From contig NZ_JARGYD010000020.1 of assembly GCF_029168315.1 (NCBI RefSeq), forward strand, positions 1-28,611: a stretch of 28,611 nucleotides of DNA. The letters run 5' to 3'. The notes under the pieces are model-generated. The model worked only from the letters and a program-made list of their open reading frames with translations, searched no databases and had not been told where the DNA came from. Below are positions 5,337 to 11,596 of the stretch, in pieces. Source of the stretch: Psychromarinibacter halotolerans. GTDB taxonomy: Bacteria > Pseudomonadota > Alphaproteobacteria > Rhodobacterales > Rhodobacteraceae. Each line of letters begins with the position of its first letter. The stretch's first letter is position 1. The translations under genes and the position numbers were made by a program.

Positions 5337-5660
5337 CTATCGCGGTCGAACGATCTGGAGCACGGTGTCGGAGAACCCGGCATCGCGCTTGGACATGCAG
5401 GCCAGCATGAGAAACATCCGGGTTTTCCCCTTGTCCACCTGCGCGCCCTGAGCCGCTGCCTCCAGGTAGGTCAGTGCCGCCATGAGCTGCAGGTACGCGG
5501 CATCGTCTGTGTCTGCGTTGGCTGTATCGTCCAAGAAATCGCCACAGCTCAGGTCCGTCCAGACATGTTCGATGATCGCCGAGGCGGTGTCTCGGTCGAT
5601 CGCGAGTTGAGCGGCCGCAGGTGGGGCGAGGAGAAGGCTGATGAGTGCGGCAAGTCGCAT
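5337..5660 (-). CDS. HdeA-like periplasmic protein, possible moron
   Basis: This 107-residue protein has a clear Sec signal peptide (MRLAALISLLLAPPAAAQ, cleavage after AAA or AQ), then a mature part of about 89 residues. It has two cysteines, in SCGDFL and LACMSK, about 47 residues apart, as in the single-disulfide HdeA/HdeB acid-stress chaperone fold. The assignment to that family is from the pattern and is not certain. GGAG lies seven bases before the ATG at 5660. It is on the strand opposite to the early operon, wedged between the Cro-like and CII-like genes, which is typical of a self-transcribed gene expressed from the prophage in a lysogen. A role in periplasmic stress tolerance of the host is plausible. 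Confidence 0.7.
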   Translation of the reverse strand: MRLAALISLLLAPPAAAQLAIDRDTASAIIEHVWTDLSCGDFLDDTANADTDDAAYLQLMAALTYLEAAAQGAQVDKGKTRMFLMLACMSKRDAGFSDTVLQIVRPR

Positions 5661-5779
5661 TCTGAAACTCCAATTTTTTCACTGGTTACTCACCTTCGCA
5701 TGTTCCGCGCGGCACCGCACTTGCCACGCCATGACTTAGACGGTGTCAGCCATTTTCCCCAACAAAACACGGTTTCCCG

Positions 5780-6181
5780 ATGTTCAGTACACCCCTGATC
5801 CGATCGCTCTACGGCCAGCTCGTCCGCGACTTCGGCGGGGTCGAGGCTGCCGCGTTTTTCCTCGAGTGCTCGAAGGGCACGGTTTCAAAGGAGGTCAGCG
5901 GTCAGGCGGCTGTCTCGATCGACCATGCGGCGCGGCTCGAGGATGCGCTCGGCCGCTGGCCGATCACAGAGGTGATGCACCGGCGCCGGCGCGACGCGGA
6001 TGGCACTTCGGATCTGAACGCGATCGCGGCAGCCGCGCTGCGCGAGATCGGTGACGTGCCCCCGGCCGTCCTCGATCTGGTGGCGTCTGGTGAAACGGGC
6101 GCCGCGCAAAAAGAGCTGGCGGAAGCGCGTGCCGCGATCGAGGCGCTCGAGCGGGCTTTGGCAAAGGGATCGAAGGCATGA
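5780..6181 (+). CDS. CII-like early regulator
   Basis: This 133-residue protein has an N-terminal helix-turn-helix (LIRSLYGQLVRDFGGVEAAA, then the recognition part SKGTVSKEVSG, about residues 31-41). The second half is helical, Ala/Glu-rich and coiled-coil-like (EARAAIEALERALA), suited to oligomerisation. This layout and the position after the Cro-like gene resemble phage CII-type activators. There is no ribosome site before the ATG at 5780 (the preceding bases are pyrimidine-rich), so the message may be leaderless or poorly translated. Its stop overlaps the next gene as ATGA. The 119-bp gap to the divergent HdeA-like gene could hold promoters for both, but I see no confident hexamers. Confidence 0.7.
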   Translation: MFSTPLIRSLYGQLVRDFGGVEAAAFFLECSKGTVSKEVSGQAAVSIDHAARLEDALGRWPITEVMHRRRRDADGTSDLNAIAAAALREIGDVPPAVLDLVASGETGAAQKELAEARAAIEALERALAKGSKA

Positions 6182-6405
6182 CGGCTGCGGTCCACGACAA
6201 GTCATGTTTCGCGGCGGTCCGTGTTCAGGCGGAACAGGGCTGCGACAAGCTGCGCACCGCTGCTGCAATTCTGCGGCGACACGGTTGGCCGGATACGGCC
6301 GACGACGTCATGCGGGCGGTCGAGCGGGTGCGGTTCATCACGAAGGCGAACGGATTGCTCGACATGCTTGAGCGCGCGGATCCGTGGCCAGAGGAGCTTG
6401 GGTGA
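6178..6405 (+). CDS. Unknown small early protein, 75 aa
   Basis: I do not recognise it. The 75-residue protein is helical and mixed-charge, with no membrane segment. It is rich in Ala/Arg (LRTAAAILRRHGWPDTADDVMRA) and ends with an acidic tail (PWPEELG). Its start overlaps the stop of the CII-like gene by four bases (ATGA), so it is translationally coupled to it. The next gene starts one base after its stop, so all three are one operon. Confidence 0.7.
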   Translation: MTAAVHDKSCFAAVRVQAEQGCDKLRTAAAILRRHGWPDTADDVMRAVERVRFITKANGLLDMLERADPWPEELG

Positions 6406-6406
6406 C

Positions 6407-6607
6407 ATGGTCGAGAAGACGAGAGACGACGACGAGATCCTACTGCGTATGCTGGGGATGCGGTGCGACGGGGCGGCAAGTTCGGCGATCGGCCGCGCGT
6501 TCGGTGTCACTGCATCGCGGGTGCGCGTCATGACCGACAGGGTGCGCCATGCCGACGTCGCGGAGAGCGGCGAGCCGGCCGACGTCGTTCAGGCTGCATA
6601 TTGGTGA
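6407..6607 (+). CDS. Small helix-turn-helix protein, 66 aa
   Basis: This is a 66-residue protein with a sigma-like or GcrA-like helix-turn-helix: DEILLRMLGMRCDGAASSAIGR then the recognition helix FGVTASRVRVMTDRV. It has an acidic C-terminal tail. The ATG at 6407 is chosen because GAGGAG lies about ten bases upstream; the frame is open further upstream only as a shadow of the previous gene. It probably binds DNA as part of early control, but the target is unknown. Confidence 0.65.
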   Translation: MVEKTRDDDEILLRMLGMRCDGAASSAIGRAFGVTASRVRVMTDRVRHADVAESGEPADVVQAAYW

Positions 6608-6632
6608 GTTTCAAGCCAGCGGAGGCAGAGCG

Positions 6633-7643
6633 ATGGAGCATTTCCGGACTATCGATATTGGAACGCGGCCAAAGATCACTGGCCATATCGAGGCGGAGCC
6701 GCCGCTGGAGTGGGTTCCGATCAAGAGCCTGGTCATCGATGGCGCCTACCAGCGGCCACTGCTGACGGCCAACTGGAAGGCGATCACAGCGATCGCGACG
6801 GCGTTCACATGGGCGCGGTTCACGCCGGTGCTGCTGTCGCCGACGGTCGACGGGCGGTACGCGGTGATTGATGGCCAGCACCGGGCGCATGCGGCGCTGA
6901 TGCGGGGCTATGACCGGATTCCGGCGATGATCGTTCGGATGTCGGCTGCGGAGCAGGCCGCTGCCTTCGCGCACGTCAACGGCGACACCGTCAAGATCAC
7001 CCTGTTCCACGTCTACAAGGCGGCGTTGGCGGCGCGCACGGCCTGGGCGGTGAAGGCCGAGGCTGCGGTCGCTGCGTCGGGATGCCGGTTGATGACCCTT
7101 CACAAGTCGAGCCCGGAGAAGAAGCCGGGTGAGGTGTTCGCGATCGCGCTGATCCGGACCTTGGTGGAGCGCGGCAAGGCGGATGTCGTGACGGCGGGAT
7201 TGAAAGCCATCCGCGACAGCACGTCGGTAGACGAGGCGTTGATGTACTCGGCGAACGTGTTGCGCCCCTGGCTGGAGACGTTGGCGACCAGTCCGGAGTT
7301 CCTAGACAAGCCGCTGGCGGAGTTTCTCGCGGATGTCGACCTGCTCGAGATCGAGCAAAGGGTCGACGCTCGACGCAAGGCGTCGGGCGACCGCGGGCCG
7401 CGGGCGGCGCAGCTTCGGCTGGAGATCCAGCGAGCCCTCACGACTTGGTCGGCGGCGCCTCAAAAAGCCCGACTGCCGGCGCCGCCATCAATCGAACCCA
7501 AAGAGGTGACGCCTGAGCCGCGGGCGGTCAGCCGGGCGGACGAAGCGTTTGGTCAGGCGTTGGCGCGCGAGCCGAAGCCGAAGGTGGGCAGCAAGCTGTC
7601 GAGCTTCGCTGAAGCAGGCAAGCGCCGGGCTATGGGGATCTGA
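6633..7643 (+). CDS. ParB-like domain protein
   Basis: This is a 336-residue protein. Residues 27-103 fit the ParB N-terminal/sulfiredoxin-like fold: a VPIKSLVIDGAYQRP entry strand, then PVLLSPTVDGRYAVIDGQHRAHAA, whose DGQHR (residues 80-84) is the characteristic nucleotide-binding motif. The middle is helical, and the last 60 residues are proline- and lysine-rich and probably disordered. No helix-turn-helix of the chromosomal ParB type is seen. Phage proteins of this type have been linked to nuclease or nucleotide-dependent DNA-modifying roles; here the activity is unknown. GGAGG lies seven bases before the ATG at 6633. There is no ParA partner nearby, so plasmid-like partition is unlikely. 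Confidence 0.75.
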   Translation: MEHFRTIDIGTRPKITGHIEAEPPLEWVPIKSLVIDGAYQRPLLTANWKAITAIATAFTWARFTPVLLSPTVDGRYAVIDGQHRAHAALMRGYDRIPAMIVRMSAAEQAAAFAHVNGDTVKITLFHVYKAALAARTAWAVKAEAAVAASGCRLMTLHKSSPEKKPGEVFAIALIRTLVERGKADVVTAGLKAIRDSTSVDEALMYSANVLRPWLETLATSPEFLDKPLAEFLADVDLLEIEQRVDARRKASGDRGPRAAQLRLEIQRALTTWSAAPQKARLPAPPSIEPKEVTPEPRAVSRADEAFGQALAREPKPKVGSKLSSFAEAGKRRAMGI

Positions 7644-7707
7644 GGCAGGTCGTCGCGCGGGTGAAGGGCAAAGTCCCACCCGTGCGACGCGGCGCTGGGA
7701 GAACACG

Positions 7708-7980
7708 ATGGGGCGAGACGCGAATGAGGGCAAGGCGGCGGCGCTCGCGTTTGACGCGTTGAGCGCCGCCGAGAACGCGGAGCAGGGGATGCTCGAAATG
7801 TCCGAGCAGCTGCGCCTGGCGCGCGAGGCGCTGCGGCTGCCGGCCGGCCATCCGCTGGCGGCGGCGATCCTGCACTTCATGGATGGCGTGGCGGCTTTCC
7901 GGCCAGGGGCGGCGGGCAAGCAGCTGCAGCGCGAGGTCGAAGATTGGTGGTCGAAAGAGAAGGCGAGCAGGGGGTCGTAA
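7708..7980 (+). CDS. Unknown helical protein, 90 aa
   Basis: I do not recognise it. The 90-residue protein is predicted almost entirely helical and amphipathic (AAALAFDALSAAENAEQGML, then SEQLRLAREALRLPAG), with a C-terminal WWSKEK. GGGAG lies about eight bases before the ATG at 7708. The next gene begins immediately after the stop (TAA-GTG), so the two are coupled. It belongs to the early operon. Confidence 0.65.
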   Translation: MGRDANEGKAAALAFDALSAAENAEQGMLEMSEQLRLAREALRLPAGHPLAAAILHFMDGVAAFRPGAAGKQLQREVEDWWSKEKASRGS

Positions 7981-8478
7981 GTGGGGCAAATGATTTACAA
8001 GAACATCGAGATACGCGGCGTCGTTTATGCTGATGCTAGGGCTGCGGCGGTGGCGCTTGGTGTGACGCCAGACAACGTCCGCATGTGCATCCGAAATGGC
8101 ACCTTGCACCGCTGCGGGACCGGGGGCAGCCATCCCGAGCCCTTACCGGTGCGGATCCGCGGCCGGGTGTATCCGTCGGCCCGCGTCGCGGCTCGCGCGC
8201 TGAAGGTGCGGGCGAATACGATCTACAAGGCGCTCGGCGAGGGTGACGTCGATCGAGTTGGCGTGAAGCGGTCGCATCCGAGAAACCGGGCGAAACCGGT
8301 GACGATCGGCGGGCTGACATTCCCCTCTATGCGGGCCGCGAGCCTCGAGCTGGGGTTTCAGGGCGAGTACGTGTCGCAGGTGCTGCGAAAACGCACCCGG
8401 CGCGGCCTGGAGGAGATCACGGCAGCCGCCATGCGGCTTTCCGCGAAGCGCGATGCGGAACGAGGGCGTGCGGCATGA
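7981..8478 (+). CDS. Triple NUMOD1-like DNA-binding module protein
   Basis: This 165-residue protein is made of three tandem modules of about 45-50 residues. Each has a two-strand start and a helix-turn-helix: IEIRGVVYADARAAAVALGV (residues 9-28), VRIRGRVYPSARVAARALKV (57-76) and VTIGGLTFPSMRAASLELGF (about 103-122). The first two end in a GSHP or RSHP motif. The pattern [VI]xIxGxx[YF]xSxRxAAxxLxV resembles NUMOD1-type modules that sit beside HNH/GIY-YIG nucleases in other proteins, but no nuclease is fused here. Three tandem modules would read an extended DNA site. It starts with GTG at 7981, directly after the previous stop; an ATG three codons on is an alternative. Its end overlaps the replication initiator gene by four bases. 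Confidence 0.65.
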   Translation: MGQMIYKNIEIRGVVYADARAAAVALGVTPDNVRMCIRNGTLHRCGTGGSHPEPLPVRIRGRVYPSARVAARALKVRANTIYKALGEGDVDRVGVKRSHPRNRAKPVTIGGLTFPSMRAASLELGFQGEYVSQVLRKRTRRGLEEITAAAMRLSAKRDAERGRAA

Positions 8479-9134
8479 GCCACAAGGCGAACCGATGGTT
8501 GGCGGACTTGGATCCGGCATCGCTGTCGAACAGCGAGTTTCGGATCCTGTTCCACCTGTGCGATTGCCATAACCCAAGTGCCGGTTGCTACCCGTCGCAG
8601 GAGTACCTTTTGCGGGCGACCGGGGTCTCGAATGGCACCTTGAACAACGCGTTGAAGGCGATGGAGGGCCGGGGCCTCGTGCGCCGCGAACGACGGTTCG
8701 ATGGTCGCACAAAGAAGCAGTTGAGCACGCTCTATGTCCTCGGCTTCGAACTGTCCGATCCGGAAGAGCCGTCTCCAGAAACTGGAGACGGGCCGACTCC
8801 AGATATTGGAGACGGGCCGACTCCAAAAACTGGAGACGGAGCCGACTCCAAAAAAACGGCAATCCCGTCTCCAAAAAATGGCCGATCCCGTCTCCAGCCC
8901 ACTGGAGACAAACCTGTAAAGAACCAGAAAGGAACCAGGCGCGCGTTGCCGCCGGGCGGAAAAACGCTCGAGGGCGCAGCGCATTTCTGGGCAGCGAAGA
9001 TCGCAGATCCCGAGGCGTACGTGCCGCCTTCTGCCGTCTCGCTGGCTTTGGCGGAGTTCATGCTGAGAGAGGGCTTGGTTGGCCGGGAGGCGCTGCGGCA
9101 ACGTGGCATCGACCTGCCTGCCGTGCCCGCCTGA
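8475..9134 (+). CDS. Replication initiator-like winged-helix protein (O-like)
   Basis: This 219-residue protein has an N-terminal winged helix (residues about 15-92: NSEFRILFHLCDCHNPSAGC, SQEYLLRATGVSNGTLNNAL, then the wing VRRERRFDGRTKKQLSTLYVL), as in lambda O and other phage initiators. Residues 98-145 are a low-complexity linker of eight-residue repeats (such as PTPDIGDG) encoded by DNA iterons. A small C-terminal domain follows (AHFWAAKIADPEAYVPPSAV onward). Having the origin inside the initiator gene is the lambda O arrangement. The gene starts at an ATGA overlap with the previous one, and AGGAGG of the next gene follows its stop closely. Initiator function is inferred from fold and iterons. 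Confidence 0.75.
   Translation: MSHKANRWLADLDPASLSNSEFRILFHLCDCHNPSAGCYPSQEYLLRATGVSNGTLNNALKAMEGRGLVRRERRFDGRTKKQLSTLYVLGFELSDPEEPSPETGDGPTPDIGDGPTPKTGDGADSKKTAIPSPKNGRSRLQPTGDKPVKNQKGTRRALPPGGKTLEGAAHFWAAKIADPEAYVPPSAVSLALAEFMLREGLVGREALRQRGIDLPAVPA
8771..8909 (+). repeat. Six 24-bp iterons with internal palindromes: probable replication origin
   Basis: The heptamer GWCTCCA begins at 8771, 8795, 8819, 8844, 8867 and 8890, giving a period of 23-25 bp. Its complement TGGAGAC begins at 8783, 8807, 8831 and 8903. Four units are therefore inverted repeats, for example GTCTCCAG-AAA-CTGGAGAC at 8771-8789. The middle units are A-rich. The whole array lies inside the linker of the initiator-like gene, as the lambda origin lies inside O, so these are most likely the initiator's binding sites. 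Confidence 0.75.
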
Positions 9135-9146
9135 CAGGAGGCGACG

Positions 9147-9740
9147 ATGACCGACGAGCAGACAGGCGTGGAAGAAACGAAGCGAGGCAGGGTGCGCAGG
9201 CTGTTCTGCGACCCGATGGATGAACTCGGGTTCCGAAGGCCGCGCCGGATGGACGACGAGACGTTCCGCGCAAAGCAGACGCGCATGGTCGATGCGCTGA
9301 CCTACATGAGCGACGACGGTCTGCGCACCCTGTTCGATTTCATGAAGTCGAAGGGACAGGGTAAACAGCGCGACCAGTGGCCGCCCCGGGCGATGATCTA
9401 CGCCTACGCAGAACTGATCGAGCCGTGCCCGATCGAAAAGATCCCGTCGATGCTGTCGTGGTTCCGGTCCTCGGCCGGTGCCCGGGCAGCGGAGGATGAC
9501 ACTCTCGTCGAAACGTTCGAGTTCATCCAGAAGTACAAGAAACCACCAACGATGGACGGCGCCCAGGCAGCAATCCGGCGCCAGGCCGAGGAGCGCCGCC
9601 GGAATATATCGATGGCCAGAAGCCGCGTCGATCGTGGGGTCGCGATGCCGGACGACGAGCAGCTGCTGGCGTGGCACGCCGACCGCATCGCGGTGGTCAA
9701 GTCGATCATGAAGCCGGCTGACGCCGAGGAGCGGCGATGA
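9147..9740 (+). CDS. Unknown early protein next to the initiator, 197 aa
   Basis: I do not recognise the family. The 197-residue protein is helical and basic, with FRRPRRMDDETFRAKQTRMV near the N-terminus, a middle part with several aromatic residues (RDQWPPRAMIYAYAELIEPC) and a charged C-terminus (RRQAEERRRN). It has no Walker motif or zinc finger. AGGAGG lies six bases before the ATG at 9147. Its place directly after the O-like gene is where many phages keep a helicase loader, so a replication role is possible but not shown. The stop overlaps the NusG-like start by four bases. Confidence 0.65.
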   Translation: MTDEQTGVEETKRGRVRRLFCDPMDELGFRRPRRMDDETFRAKQTRMVDALTYMSDDGLRTLFDFMKSKGQGKQRDQWPPRAMIYAYAELIEPCPIEKIPSMLSWFRSSAGARAAEDDTLVETFEFIQKYKKPPTMDGAQAAIRRQAEERRRNISMARSRVDRGVAMPDDEQLLAWHADRIAVVKSIMKPADAEERR

Positions 9741-10354
9741 CCAGGCACTGGCTTGAGGTCGAGGTGGGCGACGTCGCCGAACCCGGCGATCGCGATGGCA
9801 GGGAAATCGTGCGCCTCGGCGTCCCGCGCTGGTACGCGTTGCGGTGCCGCCCGCAGCGCGAGAACGCCGCCGAGCGATGGCTGTCGGAGCGTGGCGTCTA
9901 TGCCTTCCACCCGGTGACAAGCCGGGTGACTCAGGTCAAGGGGACGCGCCGTGAGGTCACCAGCTGCTATCTGCCGGGCTATGTGTTCGCCAGGTTTCCC
10001 GGCGAACCTGTGGGTCACCGAGTGCTTGGGAGCCCGTTCATAAGCGATGCGCTTCGGACCAGCAGTGGGCAGTGGGGCATTTTGGGCGTGTCCAAGCTGC
10101 GGCGCCTGCACGACATGCGAAGGGTCGATCAGGCCATTCGGCAAAGGCAGGGGCTGGAAGCCAAAAAACTAAGGGCTGCACGGCAGCTGAAGTCGGGTGA
10201 CCGGGCGCTGTTCAAGGCGGGTGTGTTCGCGGGTTTCGATTGCGAGATCGTGGCCGTGGACAAGTGGAATGGCGCCAAGGTGCGGCTCGAGCTGTTCGGC
10301 AGGGAGGCGTTGGTCTCCGCGTCGCCTGACGACCTGGTGAAGCTGAGCGGCTGA
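9737..10354 (+). CDS. NusG-like transcription elongation / antitermination protein
   Basis: This 205-residue protein has the two-domain NusG/RfaH plan. The NGN domain (about residues 30-124) includes RWYALRCRPQRENAAERWLS, then VYAFHPVTSRV and the characteristic YLPGYVFARF (78-87). A linker helix follows, then a KOW-type domain (about 151-200: KSGDRALFKAGVFAGFDCEI). NusG paralogues bind RNA polymerase's clamp helices and suppress pausing or termination. This is the last early gene. A promoter-like sequence, a short leader and a terminator follow before the packaging genes, so it probably controls late transcription. The host must have its own NusG; this copy is divergent and prophage-borne. 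It starts at an ATGA overlap with the gene before it. Confidence 0.85.
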   Translation: MTRHWLEVEVGDVAEPGDRDGREIVRLGVPRWYALRCRPQRENAAERWLSERGVYAFHPVTSRVTQVKGTRREVTSCYLPGYVFARFPGEPVGHRVLGSPFISDALRTSSGQWGILGVSKLRRLHDMRRVDQAIRQRQGLEAKKLRAARQLKSGDRALFKAGVFAGFDCEIVAVDKWNGAKVRLELFGREALVSASPDDLVKLSG

Positions 10355-10363
10355 AATTCCATG

Positions 10364-10393
10364 TTGACAGTTTCGCAATTGCCCGCATAGCGT
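10364..10393 (+). promoter_or_regulatory. Probable late promoter
   Basis: A perfect TTGACA (10364-10369) is followed, 16-18 bp on, by CATAGCGT (10386-10393), the same string found at the proposed leftward promoter. Transcription would start near 10400 and meet a terminator about 125 nt later. It lies 10 bp after the NusG-like gene. Confidence 0.55.
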
Positions 10394-10628
10394 GCCTGCC
10401 CATAGCCTCTGGTCGGCCAGCCCCCGCGTATAGAGCGGCAGCGCCCCGACTGCTGGGCGGCGAGGGCCGGTTGAAAAAACGCTCGGTTCATCCCGCCCGA
10501 AACTCGTCCCGACTCTCCCGACAAGCCCCGCCATAGAGCGGGGTTTCGTCGTTTCTGGACTATGGGTGCGAGGTGATCTCGTGAACGTGGACGGTGAGGT
10601 GAGCGTGGGTCGACTGGCCGGAAGGGGA
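10394..10628 (+). other. Late leader region without a gene
   Basis: No gene is supported in the 274 bp between the NusG-like stop (10354) and the HNH start (10629). It contains a hairpin CGCCC/GGGCG at about 10442-10460, a run of six A, the terminator at 10523-10554, and several in-frame GTG codons before the HNH gene. In a Q-type system this is where a loading or pausing site for the antiterminator would be. Confidence 0.5.
10523..10554 (+). terminator. Leader terminator in front of the late genes
   Basis: AAGCCCCGC (10523-10531) pairs with GCGGGGTTT (10538-10546) around a six-base loop, followed by CGTCGTTT. It sits between the proposed late promoter and the first late gene, so late genes would need read-through. 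It may also end early transcripts after the NusG-like gene. Confidence 0.65.
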
Positions 10629-10976
10629 ATGCCGAGCAGGCTCAAGCCTGCAGCTGGTCGCCTGCGCTCACCAGCTGAGGACGAGGCCAAGGAAGCGCCC
10701 GGTCGTCGGTCGCCGAGCTGGACACACACCGCGCGCTGGCAACGCCTGCGGCTTGAGATCCTCGATCGAGACGACTGGCTATGTCAGGCCTGCGATCGGC
10801 CCCACATGCTGGTCGAAGGGCGAGTGCATCCTGACAGTGCGGTGGTCGACCATCGCCGCCCGCATCGTGGCGACGAGGCTCTGTTCTGGGATCGTCGGAA
10901 CCTCTGGTCGGTCTGTAAGCGGTACCACGATCGGGTCAAGCAGTCGCTCGAGAAGGGCGGACGCCAGTCGAAGTGA
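10629..10976 (+). CDS. HNH endonuclease, one zinc ligand missing
   Basis: This 115-residue phage HNH protein has the usual Arg/Pro-rich start (MPSRLKPAAGRLRSP), then LRLEILDRDDWLCQACDRP, AVVDHRRPHRGDEALFWD and NLWSVCKRYHD. Small HNH proteins beside terminase take part in cos cleavage in HK97-type phages. The first zinc pair is intact (CQAC), as are the catalytic DH and the final His, but the second pair reads CKRY instead of the usual CxxC. One zinc ligand is therefore a tyrosine. The frame is open from 10566 with several GTGs; ATG 10629, with GGAAGG just before it, matches the usual start of the family. Confidence 0.8.
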   Translation: MPSRLKPAAGRLRSPAEDEAKEAPGRRSPSWTHTARWQRLRLEILDRDDWLCQACDRPHMLVEGRVHPDSAVVDHRRPHRGDEALFWDRRNLWSVCKRYHDRVKQSLEKGGRQSK

Positions 10977-11065
10977 CGGCCCTGGGCAGGGGGAGGGGGG
11001 TGCGATTTCCAGAATCGGCCCATTTCCCCAGACCCGCGCCCCCAACATGCGGAGATTTTTTTCTG

Positions 11066-11593
11066 ATGGGCGATGAAAATCGGGACAACGTGATCGGCTA
11101 CACCCTCTGGGGTGACCCGGTCTACTGCCGCGCGGGCAAGCGCGGGCGGCCCCGGTTTGAGCGGACCGAGGAAAATGCGCGCCGCGTCAGCATGTTACTG
11201 GCGATGGGCTGGGGGAATGAGAGGATCGCGGGGTGCATCCTTGATCCACGGACCGGCAAGTCGATCAGCGTCCCGACGCTGAAGCGGTATTTTAGATCCG
11301 AGCTGGCAGAGCGCGACCGTGCGCGCGATCGGCTGGATGCCCGGCGGATGATGATCACCGCAGAGCAGGCCTTCGGCGGAAACGTCGGGGCGATGCGCCT
11401 GCTGAACCAGATGGTCGAAAAGAACGACGCGATGAATGCCTCTGCTCGGCTGACGGCGGATCCCGACAAGGGCAAACTGAAGTCGGAGCCGCTGGGTAAG
11501 AAAGAGCAGGCGCGGCGCGAGGCGCAGCGCGTCGCGGTCGGAGACACCGACGGCGAATGGGGGTTCGACCTCAAGCCCGGGTACGAGCACTAG
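11066..11593 (+). CDS. terS: Small terminase subunit
   Basis: This 175-residue protein lies immediately before the large terminase, with three bases between them. Its N-terminal half has an RPRFE-type basic stretch and a helix-turn-helix (RVSMLLAMGWGNERIAGCIL, then KSISVPTLKRYFRSEL, about residues 40-82), which should bind the packaging start site. A helical middle region for ring assembly (AMRLLNQMVEKNDAMNASAR) and a basic Lys/Arg tail follow. The ATG at 11066 has GGAG ten bases upstream; an earlier ATG at 10973 would extend it through a low-complexity stretch that is probably the cos region. The identification rests on position and the helix-turn-helix. Confidence 0.8.
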   Translation: MGDENRDNVIGYTLWGDPVYCRAGKRGRPRFERTEENARRVSMLLAMGWGNERIAGCILDPRTGKSISVPTLKRYFRSELAERDRARDRLDARRMMITAEQAFGGNVGAMRLLNQMVEKNDAMNASARLTADPDKGKLKSEPLGKKEQARREAQRVAVGDTDGEWGFDLKPGYEH

Positions 11594-11596
11594 GAC

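Noticed and set aside
5280..5798. Plus-strand frame of 172 codons across the HdeA-like gene
   Set aside because: Its composition is that of a shadow frame, and the minus-strand gene has a clear signal peptide, paired cysteines and a ribosome site.
8771..8909. CRISPR-like reading of the regularly spaced repeats
   Set aside because: The repeat unit is 7 bp with an inverted partner and a 24-bp period, inside an open reading frame; this fits iterons, not CRISPR repeats and spacers.
8358..9920. 520-codon minus-strand frame over the replication genes
   Set aside because: It crosses several genuine plus-strand genes with tight overlaps; the translation is Arg/His/Pro-rich with no domain. Long antisense frames are common at this GC content.
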